Source of the DNA: Alkalihalobacillus deserti
GTDB taxonomy: Bacteria > Bacillota > Bacilli > Bacillales > Bacillaceae_D
Assembly: GCF_020734105.1 (NCBI RefSeq)
Contig: NZ_JAJAFR010000009.1
Location: forward strand, 57,797-121,796
Reading direction: 5' to 3'
Length of the DNA: 64,000 bases
Position 1 is the first letter of the stretch, and each line of letters begins with the position of its first letter. The notes under the pieces were generated by a model, which did no database searches, was not told the DNA's origin, and worked only from the letters and a program-made list of their open reading frames with translations. This document shows positions 1-8,503 of this stretch, piece after piece. The translations under genes and the position numbers were made by a program.

Positions 1-764
1 AACCAATCGGCAACTTCTTTTACCGAATCGGTTGCATTTCCCATCGCAACACCTAGGCCTACTTGATTAATCATCTCAACGTCTGTATCTTGAGACCCGA
101 TAGCAACCATCTCATCTGCTGAAATCGCCAAGTATTCTCCTAACGTTTGTAAGCCTCTCGCCTTAGAAACACCCGCGCTTACGATATCAATGCGTCCTGG
201 TGCAGATTCGAATACCTTAACGCCCGCAACCACTGATTCTAACTGCTCAGTCGCTCTTCTTGCTTCTTCTTTATTGAAAAATTGAACCTGAATTTTTGGA
301 GGAGCAATCGGTTCTTGCATAAGTTGATCACAAACAGAGTCTACAAAGGTAATCGGATAAAACAATGGATCTCCTACTCCAATTGTCATTTTCGCAATCA
401 AATGATTTCTCTGTCTAACTTTATTTCCAATAGAATACGAATCATGCATGACACGAATATGACATTCGTATCTTTCAAGAATGTCAACAATTTGAAGTGC
501 TTTTTCTTCTTTTATTCTCCTTACAAATATTGGTTCATCTGTAGATGAAGCGATAAAAGCACCGTCACTTGTAATCAAGCAATTATCTACTTTTAGGGCT
601 TTAGCTAATTTTTTCGCAGCCGGAAACGGTCTTGATGTTGCAAGAGTTACGTACACCCCTTTATTCTTCACATATTCAATTGCATCCTTGGTTTGCTTGG
701 TAATTCGCGCATTCGATTTAAGAATGGTTCCATCGATGTTTAGGGCTAGCAATCTGTAAGTCAT
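1..764 (-). CDS. yhaX: Cof-type HAD-family phosphatase, YhaX-like (3' end outside window)
   Basis: Reads on the minus strand from the ATG at 764 to the window edge, so the C-terminus is missing. The translation starts MTYRLLALNIDGTILKSNAR, the HAD motif I in which the usual DxDGT is NIDGT, followed by the TLATSRPF motif II and, near the edge, the motif IV stretch AIGSQDTDVEMI. This is the Cof/type IIB HAD fold: soluble phosphatases acting on small sugar or nucleotide phosphates. The first motif aspartate being replaced by asparagine (NIDGT) is also how I recall Bacillus subtilis YhaX, which would weaken classical phosphatase chemistry. Location beside yheA and yheB agrees with the B. subtilis hemZ-yhaX-yheA region. 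Family assignment is firm; the symbol rests on recall of that sequence and the neighbourhood. Confidence 0.85.
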   Translation of the reverse strand, partial: MTYRLLALNIDGTILKSNARITKQTKDAIEYVKNKGVYVTLATSRPFPAAKKLAKALKVDNCLITSDGAFIASSTDEPIFVRRIKEEKALQIVDILERYECHIRVMHDSYSIGNKVRQRNHLIAKMTIGVGDPLFYPITFVDSVCDQLMQEPIAPPKIQVQFFNKEEARRATEQLESVVAGVKVFESAPGRIDIVSAGVSKARGLQTLGEYLAISADEMVAIGSQDTDVEMINQVGLGVAMGNATDSVKEVADW

Positions 765-925
765 TATCGTAAGTCCCCCTTCTCATGTTGTCCATACTTG
801 AGTATTCATGATAAGCTTGCTCTTTATACATAAGACTATGAGAATGAAAGACTCATTAGAACCTAGACGAATGCACAAATCTTTTCTATACTATTTTAAA
901 TGATATTTTTGTTAAGGGGATCATT

Positions 926-1111
926 ATGAAACGAGTCTTGTCCTATTATTATCTGCCAGTTGTTTTTTTCTTATTATTATCTTTTTCACAATTAACTGAA
1001 CGAGATAGCCGAACTATTTTATTAACCATTGTTGCCTCAATTGCTATTGGTCTTTTTACTGGTTTTGTTTTACATTTAGTTACGTTAGTTATGAATAAGG
1101 TTTCAAAATAA
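926..1111 (+). CDS. Small two-helix membrane protein, unknown function
   Basis: A 61-residue protein beginning MKRVLSYYYL, preceded by AAGGGGATCATT as ribosome binding site. It has two hydrophobic segments, about residues 8-21 and 31-57, separated by a charged turn (TERDSR), and ends in a basic tail, so it should be an integral membrane hairpin. It is transcribed divergently from yhaX and is followed at once by a strong terminator, which supports it being a real monocistronic gene. I do not recognise the family and assign no function. Confidence 0.7.
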   Translation: MKRVLSYYYLPVVFFLLLSFSQLTERDSRTILLTIVASIAIGLFTGFVLHLVTLVMNKVSK

Positions 1112-1139
1112 AAAAAAACGGCATTAGCCGTTTTTTTTT
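1111..1139. terminator. Rho-independent terminator
   Basis: AACGGC-ATTA-GCCGTT stem flanked by an A-run on the left and nine T on the right, so it can act in both directions. It ends the small membrane-protein gene and may also stop yheA transcription coming from the right. Confidence 0.85.
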
Positions 1140-1282
1140 GAATAGAATTTCATACTCATTAAATTCCAGCCTTAATTCACTCAATTTTTATGTTTTCCTA
1201 TTTTTAAAAAAGATGACTCCAAAACCACCAACTTACACCATCTATTAAATGGTAAAGTAAATGGCTTAGGAGTCAACCGCTC

Positions 1283-1636
1283 TTATTCTTGTCCAGATTC
1301 TCCATAAATTTCTTCAAGAGGTTCTGTAATAATCTTGTTAACATCTCCAATAATTACGCTTAAACGTTGCTCAGCCTCCATTAATTTTGAGATTAATTCG
1401 TGTTGTTGAACAAGTTCAAACTGCTGTTGTGCTTGCTGTGCTTCTTCCTCTGTAATTTGAACCCCTTGCATTTGTTTTTGCTGAAGTTCTAGTTGTAACT
1501 GGCGAAAGTTATTGAGCATTCTTGAAGCAACTTCATCTGTAGCAATTTGTTCATGTAAAGATTTCAATCCAATAAATTCTTCACTTTCTGCAAGCGTGCG
1601 CTTTAATTCCTGAGCCTTATCGTAAACATTAGACAT
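1283..1636 (-). CDS. yheA: YlbF/YmcA-family protein YheA (UPF0342)
   Basis: A 117-residue, strongly charged, glutamine-rich protein (MSNVYDKAQELKRTLAESEE) predicted to be almost wholly helical, the hallmark of the YlbF/YmcA/YheA family. In B. subtilis the paralogues YlbF and YmcA form the RNase Y regulatory complex; YheA itself has no established function. Start ATG at 1636 has AGGAGG seven bases upstream. The order yheA then yheB on the same strand is the Bacillus arrangement; about 200 bases separate them here, so they may be separately transcribed. Confidence 0.92.
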   Translation of the reverse strand: MSNVYDKAQELKRTLAESEEFIGLKSLHEQIATDEVASRMLNNFRQLQLELQQKQMQGVQITEEEAQQAQQQFELVQQHELISKLMEAEQRLSVIIGDVNKIITEPLEEIYGESGQE

Positions 1637-1832
1637 ATGTACGTCCTCCTAAAAATTTAGTCTTACCGACTATAACATGTTCACAAAAACATTTCACCCG
1701 ATAAGCTATGTTAGTGAACCCGAAAAACAAATTCATTGAATGAATATCTATAATTTGGCTCTTCAAAAAAAGCCAAGAAGCCTTTCCCCTCTGGTTGTTA
1801 AAACCAAGGACTTTGACCTAATTATCGTCAAA

Positions 1833-2975
1833 TTAACCGATGATCATCACAATAAAGCTTTGAATTAATCCAATAATGCCGCCTAATAATGCACCAAGAT
1901 ACGTAATCATTTTAAATTCACGTTTCGATATCGATAATACAAGCTCTTCTAAACGTTCAACAGAAAAAGTTTGCACCTGCTCACTAACAATATCCTCTAA
2001 ATGAAATCGTTTGAGTAATTCTTCTAAATGCTTCGAAAGCAAATCCAAAGTGATATCTACTCCTATTGGAATCCATTTGTCACTGATAACTTCATTGTAC
2101 GTACCACTCCATTTCTTCATAGGTTGATCTAACCATTCGAAAATAGGTACACTCGATTCAATCGTTCGAACGATAAAAGAAACGAGTTCTTTTTCATTAA
2201 AATGCATTTCGAAATCTTTTAGCTTTTTTTGTTGCAACTTATTCCACTCTTGTTCTAACAATTCAACTAGCAGTTGATTCGTTCCTTCATCTCGTAGAAA
2301 CTTTAAAAGTTCTGGCTGTACTTTATCAACTAAGCGATCATTACCTAGAAACATCGAAATCATATTACCAAGCGTTCCTTTTTGAGTTAAAAATCGATCA
2401 ATCATTACACTAAGTTTTTCTTTCCCTTCACGACTTTCAAGAAAGGCTTGTCCTCGTACAATAATGTAATCTGCGGTATTCGGTAGTGTTTCATTAACTT
2501 TTTGTTGAAGCGTTGTCGGTAATAGCTGCTCTAATGTTTTATCGCGGTTGTTCCGAAGAAACTCAGAATATCCCGTTTTAACAAAACTCTCTGTTTTTGT
2601 TAAAAGGAACTGCTTCGGCGGCTCTTTCATACCAACATATTGTTTAATCAATTCAGTTGCGCTTTTTTCACTAGTTATTACTTTCTGTGCTTCTACCTTT
2701 AACCAACTAGTCATCCCTTCAGTGAAAACCGTACTTTTCAGCTTTTTTCCTAAACCTTCTGCCGTTATCAGATAAGCAACAACCATTTCTCCAAGTTGCT
2801 TAGCCAATTCATCATGTCGTTTAGGAATTAAACCCGGAGTGAAAGGAACTCTCCAAGACCCCAACCTAATTTCTTTATAAGGACGAAATAACATCTTTAT
2901 TGCTAATGAGTTCGTTAATCCTCCTATGACCGCACCAATGACAACCATAAAGCCAATCAGATATATTGTTTGCAT
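1833..2975 (-). CDS. yheB: UPF0754 membrane protein YheB
   Basis: Membrane-anchored DUF445-type protein. An N-terminal hydrophobic helix (MQTIYLIGFMVVIGAVIGG) is followed by the signature TNSLAIKMLFRPYKE and FTPGLIPKRHDELAKQLGE, a long helical soluble part, and a C-terminal helix (about the last 25 residues, ALLGGIIGLIQSFIVMIIG). I place the start at the ATG at 2975 rather than the upstream ATG at 2999, because the family begins directly with the hydrophobic helix; no ideal ribosome binding site decides it. The length of about 380 residues is normal. Function unknown; in Bacillus the family is linked to sporulating cells and membrane remodelling only by association. Confidence 0.9.
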   Translation of the reverse strand: MQTIYLIGFMVVIGAVIGGLTNSLAIKMLFRPYKEIRLGSWRVPFTPGLIPKRHDELAKQLGEMVVAYLITAEGLGKKLKSTVFTEGMTSWLKVEAQKVITSEKSATELIKQYVGMKEPPKQFLLTKTESFVKTGYSEFLRNNRDKTLEQLLPTTLQQKVNETLPNTADYIIVRGQAFLESREGKEKLSVMIDRFLTQKGTLGNMISMFLGNDRLVDKVQPELLKFLRDEGTNQLLVELLEQEWNKLQQKKLKDFEMHFNEKELVSFIVRTIESSVPIFEWLDQPMKKWSGTYNEVISDKWIPIGVDITLDLLSKHLEELLKRFHLEDIVSEQVQTFSVERLEELVLSISKREFKMITYLGALLGGIIGLIQSFIVMIIG

Positions 2976-3137
2976 TTGTCTAACCACTCTTTCTGCCATT
3001 CACTATTTAGGCGTTTATCACATAGTATAATATACGCCGTTTTTCCTCGCTAGTTCTCGGGCCTATACACAAAAACACTGAAAGCCTTATTTAGAGATTG
3101 GATCTAGATATCTTACTCTTCAAAGGAGGTAAAAAGC

Positions 3138-3605
3138 ATGAAGCTCATCTCGTTAAAGAGTCAACAATGGGAACAATACCGCAGACCAATTTTAAATTTT
3201 GTGAAGCGCTACGAATCTTGTGGTTTAAAATCCAATTATTCTTGGCTCTTTCAATTAAAGAAACACCATCTCAATCGACCTGGAACGAGTATTCAGTTAG
3301 CTTTCTGGGAAGGAAAAATCATTGGTGTTGCGGCTGTCTCAGATTACGGAACAACTCAATCAACTTTTATAATTGCACCGAAGTTCTTTAAAACTCAAGT
3401 TCCTGTTAACCTTCACACATCTTTAATTGATGAATTGGGTGTTTGTTATACAAAGGTTCCTTATGATGATCAGCAAAGAATAAAATTCGCCTTACAAGCT
3501 GGATTGGTATGCTTCGCTTATTTAAAAGCAGATCAAGACGAAATATACTTATGGTTTGGGGGAGGACATTGGCACACAACTGATATCACGGAAAAAGAAG
3601 CTTAA
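3138..3605 (+). CDS. Conserved hypothetical protein, possibly degenerate GNAT-like
   Basis: 155 residues (MKLISLKSQQWEQYRRPILN) with a textbook ribosome binding site, AAAGGAGGTAAAAAGC, before the ATG. No signal peptide or membrane segment. The block IQLAFWEGKIIGVAAVSDYG looks like the beta4 strand of an acetyltransferase-like fold, and it ends in a Trp/His-rich tail (LYLWFGGGHWHT), but no acetyl-CoA loop is evident, so I would not call it an enzyme. It is co-directional with the yheE gene 60 bases downstream and may be cotranscribed with it. Confidence 0.75.
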   Translation: MKLISLKSQQWEQYRRPILNFVKRYESCGLKSNYSWLFQLKKHHLNRPGTSIQLAFWEGKIIGVAAVSDYGTTQSTFIIAPKFFKTQVPVNLHTSLIDELGVCYTKVPYDDQQRIKFALQAGLVCFAYLKADQDEIYLWFGGGHWHTTDITEKEA

Positions 3606-3668
3606 CGGTGACCACGAACCTCATGGTATAATTAAGTAAGCGCTATTACTGCGAGGAGGAGATTCTTA

Positions 3669-3884
3669 ATGTTGTCGCATTTTCAATGGAAGGAACTACG
3701 TAATAACCTTGTACGGCGGGAATGGTCCTTTTCTTTTTTTTTCGAAGGAACATATTTAACTGGTATCTACCATAAAGATGGATCAATTGATTGGGGAGAT
3801 ATTAATATATCGGATCAAAAAAAGAAACGGTTAGAATCACAAATTCATGACTTAATGCTTTATCATGTTTACGAACAACACTAA
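3669..3884 (+). CDS. yheE: YheE-family small protein (DUF5342)
   Basis: 71 residues with GAGGAGGAG as ribosome binding site. The sequence MLSHFQWKELRNN, the GTYLTGIYHKDGSIDWGD core and the LMLYHVYE end match what I recall of B. subtilis YheE nearly block by block. It is a soluble beta-rich protein with no catalytic motif and no known role. Its position after yheA/yheB repeats the B. subtilis neighbourhood. Confidence 0.88.
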   Translation: MLSHFQWKELRNNLVRREWSFSFFFEGTYLTGIYHKDGSIDWGDINISDQKKKRLESQIHDLMLYHVYEQH

Positions 3885-3939
3885 TCCATGCATAAATTAT
3901 TAGAACTAAAACCACTCTAATAAGAAAGGAGTGGTTAAT

Positions 3940-4110
3940 ATGTCAAATAAAGAAACCGGGTCTGATTACGAAGGTCGTGAGAAAAAGTTCGTAGACGTAG
4001 ATCGCATGATTAATGAAGGACTTGGTGGTGGCACTGTACATGGTCATCAATCAGGTTTGATCGAAGAGTCTAGAGGAGATCTTGAAAAAGAGGATCCTCC
4101 AAGAACGTAA
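3940..4110 (+). CDS. Small acidic hydrophilic protein (56 aa), unknown
   Basis: ATG at 3940 preceded by AGAAAGGAGTGGTTAAT; 56 codons to the TAA at 4108. The product MSNKETGSDYEGREKKFVDV is highly charged, with MINEGLGGGTVHGHQSG in the middle and the tail EEDPPRT, lacks cysteine and hydrophobic segments, and is probably unstructured. Small proteins of this composition are common in Bacillus genomes, but I cannot name the family with certainty. It ends 15 bases before a terminator hairpin, supporting it as the last gene of the yheE transcript or as its own unit. Confidence 0.65.
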   Translation: MSNKETGSDYEGREKKFVDVDRMINEGLGGGTVHGHQSGLIEESRGDLEKEDPPRT

Positions 4111-4125
4111 GAGTTAATCATTTTT

Positions 4126-4178
4126 AAGATGGTGGCTAAAACGGTGGCAAGTGTCCACCTAAGTCACCATCTTTTTTT
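4126..4178 (+). terminator. Rho-independent terminator
   Basis: AAGATGGTGGC pairs with GTCACCATCTT (one mismatch), with a second small stem GGTGG/CCACC inside the loop, followed by seven T. It closes the small acidic-protein gene. Confidence 0.75.
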
Positions 4179-4282
4179 ATTAAACATATCAAACAGTTTC
4201 AATTCAAGGTGGTTTGGAGCGTATGATTAACCAATTATCCTTTTACAAATTCAGTCCTCAATAAAATCAGACAGCTTTAAGA

Positions 4283-4528
4283 TTATTGCTCTTTTACTAG
4301 ATAAACCGTTGTATTTCCACATTTGTTACAGATGATATAGTGTGGGCAAAGCTCGTCTTTTAAATCATTGAGAATTCCATTACTATACTTATTAAGATCA
4401 ATTGGCATGTACGCTTCGTAATCGCCATAGTAGTCCATAACTTTTCCATAATCAATCAGTTCTTGTTGACAGGTGTCACAAGTGAGACCTAGTGAATTCA
4501 TTCCATTGCAAATTGGACACATTCCCAT
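4283..4528 (-). CDS. Small zinc-ribbon-like protein with three CxxC pairs
   Basis: Using the ATG at 4528, which has AAGGAG nine bases upstream, gives 81 residues: MGMCPICNGMNSLGLTCDTC. A longer frame to 4588 exists but has no ribosome binding site. Cysteine pairs CPIC, CDTC and CNKC (and a further CPHYIIC) look like two zinc knuckles at the N- and C-terminal ends, separated by an acidic tyrosine-rich segment (MDYYGDYEAYMPID). This architecture is typical of small Bacillaceae zinc-ribbon proteins of unknown function. Soluble; no partner gene apparent. Confidence 0.72.
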   Translation of the reverse strand: MGMCPICNGMNSLGLTCDTCQQELIDYGKVMDYYGDYEAYMPIDLNKYSNGILNDLKDELCPHYIICNKCGNTTVYLVKEQ

Positions 4529-4599
4529 ATTTCTTACTCCTTGTTTTAGGATGATTGGATTTAAGTACATATCGACTTTAGACAGCACTCATTTAATTT

Positions 4600-4635
4600 T
4601 AAAAGAAAAATAAGGGGTGAGCGAACTCACCCCTT
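4600..4635 (-). terminator. Terminator of the SASP gene
   Basis: A perfect 10-bp stem, AAGGGGTGAG/CTCACCCCTT with loop CGAA (4612-4635), followed on the minus strand by a T-rich tract (TATTTTTCTTTT). It lies 18 bases after the SASP stop codon. Confidence 0.88.
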
Positions 4636-4652
4636 AAAGCTATAATATGAGA

Positions 4653-4859
4653 TTATTGTTGTGTTCCGCCCATTTGTTGTTCAGCCATTTGAACTAGGCG
4701 TTTAGTAATTTCTCCACCTACAGATCCGTTAGCACGAGATGTAGTGTCTGCTCCAAGGTTAACACCGAATTCAGAAGCAATTTCATACTTCATTTGGTCA
4801 AGTGCTTGTTGTACACCAGGTACTAGCAATTGGTTTGAACTGCTGTTGTTACTTGCCAT
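4653..4859 (-). CDS. Alpha/beta-type small acid-soluble spore protein
   Basis: 68 residues, [20 protein letters not shown]. It has both family signatures: the central germination-protease site in [10 protein letters not shown] (cut after the Glu) and the DNA-binding stretch [15 protein letters not shown]. These proteins coat forespore DNA, convert it toward A-form and protect it from UV and heat, then supply amino acids at germination. The ATG at 4859 is the true start; the GTG nine bases earlier lies inside the AAGGAGGTGAG ribosome binding site. Monocistronic, with its own terminator and a sigma-G-like promoter. Which of the ssp paralogues it is cannot be told. Confidence 0.95.
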   Translation of the reverse strand: MASNNSSSNQLLVPGVQQALDQMKYEIASEFGVNLGADTTSRANGSVGGEITKRLVQMAEQQMGGTQQ

Positions 4860-4883
4860 GTGTCTCACCTCCTTGTGTATTTA

Positions 4884-4913
4884 TAGTGTGGGTTTTTTCT
4901 TGAATGTTATGTG
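4884..4913 (-). promoter_or_regulatory. Candidate sigma-G promoter of the SASP gene
   Basis: On the minus strand CACATA (-35) and CACACTA (-10) are separated by 17 bases. The forespore sigma-G consensus is roughly TGAATA and CATACTA. Position 25 bases before the ribosome binding site suits the gene. Inference from motif match and gene type. Confidence 0.45.
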
Positions 4914-4963
4914 GAATATTTGTTGATAATTTATGGAAATTATAAGACTGTCTTATTCAATTC

Positions 4964-5002
4964 AAAAAAAAGCTACAACCCTTAGCCGAATTGTAGCTTT
5001 TT
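4964..5002 (-). terminator. Terminator of the yng-type operon
   Basis: AAAAAGCTACAA pairs with TTGTAGCTTTTT around a 12-base loop, T-run on the minus strand. The stem overlaps the stop codon of the acyl-CoA synthetase gene and marks the end of the leucine-degradation operon. Confidence 0.8.
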
Positions 5003-6938
5003 ACTTTCTTTCTCTCAATATGGCTATTTCATTAAGGCTGTTTTTATTTTCAATTGCAGACACATCCCCTAATGTATTATGCAAATAGGCATTTTTTAAA
5101 ATTCGTCTCATTACCTTCCCATTCTTTGTCTTAGGCAGTTCGCTGATAAAGTGAACTCTTCGTGGTTTCAGAGCCTTCCCCATTTTAGAACTAACATAAG
5201 AAAGAAGTATTTCTTCACTCTGATTTGTTTTACTAAATTGATCGCTTAATACAACAAAACATATAATCGCATCCCCTTTATAAAAATCAGGTACACCTAT
5301 AACTCCAGCCTCATGAACACTTTCATGACCAGCTAAAACTGTCTCTATTTCGCTTGGACCAATTCGCTTACCTGCAACATTTATTATGTCATCAGAACGG
5401 CCGGTTATCTTAAAATAACCTTGGTCATTTACTATGGCCCAATCTCCATGTACCCATGTAGCAGGCCATCTTGACCAATAAGTCCTAAGGTAACGTTTTG
5501 GTTGTTCCCAGAAACCATTGGTCATACCGACCCACGGTTTTGTTAATACAAGTTCTCCCACCTTGCTTTGCACAGGTTTTCCTAAGTCATCATATACATA
5601 AGCGGCCATACCAGGTAAAGCCGCATTAAATGTACTCGGTGTAATAGGACGTATTAGGATATTTCCCAATATCCCGCCCGCGATCTCTGTTCCACCAGAG
5701 TAATTAAAAATTGGGATCTGTTTTTTTCCTATTTTATTAAAAAGCCATAGCCAAGAATCATCATTCCAAGGCTCTCCTGTTGAAGCAATAACACGCAAGC
5801 TAGCAAGTTTAGATGGAATCCATTTTTCGCCGTGCTTCATAAGAGACCTTATTAAAGTTGGAGAAATACCTAAGTGAGTCATTTTATACCTAGCAACCAT
5901 TGACCATATTCGATTAGGACTGGGAAAATCCGGACTTCCTTCATACAAAACAATGGTAGCACCATTTATTAGTCCTCCGTACACTAAAAAGGGACCCATC
6001 ATCCACCCCATATCAGTATACCAAAACAAAATATCCTCATGTTTTACATCCATTCCAATACCTGCATCAAAAGCTGCTTTAATCGGAAACCCTGAATGTG
6101 TGTGCACGGTTCCTTTTGGTTTGCCAGTTGTACCTGAAGTATAGATTAACATCAGAGGATCATCACTGCTCATCTGCTCGGTTGAATTGGTCAAATCCTT
6201 TGAAAGAAGATCATTCCAATCATATTCTCTCTCATCCTTTTTCGTTGTGATTCCTAATCGTCTAACAACGACAACACGCTCTACATGAGGACAAGAAACT
6301 AATGCCTCATCTAAATCCGCTTTCATCAAAACCGTCTTCCCTTTTCTATTGAAGCCATCAGCTGTAATTACAAGCTTCGCCTCTGATGCTGCTATTCGCG
6401 TTGCAATGGCTTCAGATCCGTATCCAGAAAAAATAGGCGTAAAGATAGCACCGATTTTGGATACTGCCATCATCGCAATGACTGTTTCTGGTAACATTGG
6501 CATATAAATTGCGACGACATCACCACGTTTTATTATTAAACGTTTAAGTCCAGATGCTACCCTTTCTATTTCACCTGCAAGTTCCCTGAAGGAATAGCGC
6601 TTACATTCTCCGTCCTCTCCTTCCCAGATCAGGGCCTCTTTTTCCTTCATTAAAGGGTGTCTTGCCCATTTATCTATTGACATGTCAAAAGCATTTAACT
6701 TTCCATTAACAAACCACTTCGTCCATTCAATCCCTTTTGAAGCATCGATAACTTGATCGTAAGGCTGATACCATGGAATCGCTAGTTCCTTTTCTACCTC
6801 TTTCCAAAACCAAGCAGTATCATTAATCGATTTCTGATAAAAAGATTCATAATCATTAAAGCCTAGTGTTTGCATCCACTTAAATAATCTTGTTCTTTCA
6901 ATAAAATTATTAGAAGGGATCCATTTTTTCTCAGTCAT
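5001..6938 (-). CDS. Acetyl/acetoacetyl-CoA synthetase-like AMP-forming ligase
   Basis: 645-residue ANL-superfamily ligase. An N-terminal ACAS_N-like segment (about residues 30-95) precedes the AMP-binding domain with P-loop YTSGTTGKPKGT, the NYSGGTE motif, and the GDWAIVNDQGYFKITGRSDD hinge; the C-terminal catalytic lysine is in KTKNGKVMRR. It activates a short carboxylate to the acyl-CoA in the cytosol. As the last gene of an operon whose pathway ends in acetyl-CoA plus acetoacetate, activation of acetoacetate (or acetate) is a sensible role. B. subtilis yng has YngI, a shorter acyl-CoA synthetase, in this operon; this protein is about 100 residues longer and looks more like the acetyl-CoA synthetase branch, so I do not use that symbol. 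Confidence 0.85.
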   Translation of the reverse strand: MTEKKWIPSNNFIERTRLFKWMQTLGFNDYESFYQKSINDTAWFWKEVEKELAIPWYQPYDQVIDASKGIEWTKWFVNGKLNAFDMSIDKWARHPLMKEKEALIWEGEDGECKRYSFRELAGEIERVASGLKRLIIKRGDVVAIYMPMLPETVIAMMAVSKIGAIFTPIFSGYGSEAIATRIAASEAKLVITADGFNRKGKTVLMKADLDEALVSCPHVERVVVVRRLGITTKKDEREYDWNDLLSKDLTNSTEQMSSDDPLMLIYTSGTTGKPKGTVHTHSGFPIKAAFDAGIGMDVKHEDILFWYTDMGWMMGPFLVYGGLINGATIVLYEGSPDFPSPNRIWSMVARYKMTHLGISPTLIRSLMKHGEKWIPSKLASLRVIASTGEPWNDDSWLWLFNKIGKKQIPIFNYSGGTEIAGGILGNILIRPITPSTFNAALPGMAAYVYDDLGKPVQSKVGELVLTKPWVGMTNGFWEQPKRYLRTYWSRWPATWVHGDWAIVNDQGYFKITGRSDDIINVAGKRIGPSEIETVLAGHESVHEAGVIGVPDFYKGDAIICFVVLSDQFSKTNQSEEILLSYVSSKMGKALKPRRVHFISELPKTKNGKVMRRILKNAYLHNTLGDVSAIENKNSLNEIAILRERK

Positions 6939-6960
6939 AACCTACACCCCTCTTTTAAAA

Positions 6961-8490
6961 TCACACAGGATACACAGCATGTTTTCGTTCAGTAAATTGA
7001 ATTTCCTTTGATGCATATACTTTAAAACGTTTCACTAGTTCTGACCGCAAAGCATTACCTTCAACGATTCCGTCAATCACCATCTTTGAAGCTAATTGAT
7101 ACACATCAATATTTTCTTTGTATTCCTTTCTTTTAGATTGAATAAAAGCCATTCGTTCCTCTTCTGGAAGTTCAGCAATTTTATTGGCGTAAACAGCATT
7201 GACTGCGGCTTCTGGTCCCATCACTGCAATTTGCGCTTGAGGTAAGGCTAAGCAACAATCTGGTTCAAACGCTGGTCCTGCCATTGCATACAAGCCAGCT
7301 CCATAAGCTTTTCTCACAATAACTGAAATCTTCGGAACTGTAGCTTCAGACATCGCTGCAATCATTTTTGCTCCATGACGAATGATGCCAGCGCGCTCCA
7401 CTTTAGTACCGATCATAAAACCAGGAATATCCGCTAAAAATAAAAGAGGAATGTGATAAGCATCGCAGAGTGTAATAAATTTGGCGGCTTTATCAGCTGA
7501 ATCGGGAAATAAAACTCCTCCTTTAGCTTTCGGTTGATTCGCAATAATCCCAACTACTTGACCACCTAAACGGGCAAACCCTGTAATTAGTTCTGGAGCA
7601 AATAATTTCTTTATCTCAAAAAACGAATGAGCATCAATTAATCGTTCAATCAGGTCATGCATGTTAAATGAAGCGTTTTGATTTGATGGAATTAAATCTT
7701 CAATCGTTTGTTCAAAGGATTGTATTGCCTTGGCTTCAGTAGATTTTGGCTTTTCTTTATAACTAGCTGGAAAATAGTCAAGGTAATTTCGAGCTAGTGA
7801 TATAGCCTCTTCTTCAGAAGCTGCAAGAATATCTCCACAACCAGAAACGGAACAATGCATCCTCGCACCTCCCATTTCTTCAAGAGAAACTTTTTCTCCA
7901 ATAACCATCTCTGCCATTCTCGGAGAACCTAAATACATAGAAGCATTCCCATCAACCATAATAACGGCATCACAAAAGGCTGGAATGTAAGCCCCACCTG
8001 CTGCAGAAGGCCCAAATAACAGACATACTTGTGGAATCCTCCCCGATAACTTAACTTGATTATGAAAGATTCGACCTGCTCCTCTTCTCCCTGGGAACAT
8101 GTCTACTTGATCCGTGATTCTTGCACCTGCAGAGTCGACTAAGTAAAGCATAGGAACATGAAGCTTTTGGGCAGTCTCTTGAATTCGAATTATTTTCTCA
8201 ACTGTTCTAGCCCCCCAAGAACCAGCTTTAACCGTTGAATCGTTTGCCATTACACAAACGGTTTGACCATTAATGGTACCGATACCTGTGACAACACCAT
8301 CGGCTGGCAAACCTTCTGCCATTGCATTCGCAAAGAAACCATCTTCTATTTCAGTCCCTTCGTCAAATAAAAGCTTAAGGCGGTCGCGTACAAATAATTT
8401 TCCTTTTTCTTCATTTAATTTATGATATTTAGTCGATCCCCCTTTATTGATTTGTTCAATGTATTCTTTGTATGACCTTTTTGAATTCAT
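6961..8490 (-). CDS. yngE: Methylcrotonyl-CoA (acyl-CoA) carboxylase, carboxyltransferase subunit
   Basis: 509-residue biotin-dependent carboxyltransferase. Sequence landmarks: GVVTGIGTINGQTV, the PMLYLVDSAGARI oxyanion region, GPSAAGGAYIPAF, and the C-terminal half DIPGFMIGTKVE with the GAGLYAMAGPAFEPD loop, together giving the two crotonase-like halves of the beta subunit. It transfers carboxyl from carboxybiotin (on YngHB) to 3-methylcrotonyl-CoA in leucine breakdown. I choose the ATG at 8490, preceded by GGAGGGGATTAGGA, over the longer frame from 8541 that would overlap yngF. Operon neighbours supply the carboxylase, biotin carrier, hydratase and lyase of the same pathway. Confidence 0.92.
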   Translation of the reverse strand: MNSKRSYKEYIEQINKGGSTKYHKLNEEKGKLFVRDRLKLLFDEGTEIEDGFFANAMAEGLPADGVVTGIGTINGQTVCVMANDSTVKAGSWGARTVEKIIRIQETAQKLHVPMLYLVDSAGARITDQVDMFPGRRGAGRIFHNQVKLSGRIPQVCLLFGPSAAGGAYIPAFCDAVIMVDGNASMYLGSPRMAEMVIGEKVSLEEMGGARMHCSVSGCGDILAASEEEAISLARNYLDYFPASYKEKPKSTEAKAIQSFEQTIEDLIPSNQNASFNMHDLIERLIDAHSFFEIKKLFAPELITGFARLGGQVVGIIANQPKAKGGVLFPDSADKAAKFITLCDAYHIPLLFLADIPGFMIGTKVERAGIIRHGAKMIAAMSEATVPKISVIVRKAYGAGLYAMAGPAFEPDCCLALPQAQIAVMGPEAAVNAVYANKIAELPEEERMAFIQSKRKEYKENIDVYQLASKMVIDGIVEGNALRSELVKRFKVYASKEIQFTERKHAVYPV

Positions 8491-8503
8491 TCCTAATCCC
8501 CTC

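Noticed and set aside
2548..2775. Reading frame opposite yheB
   Set aside because: Antisense shadow of a well-conserved gene.
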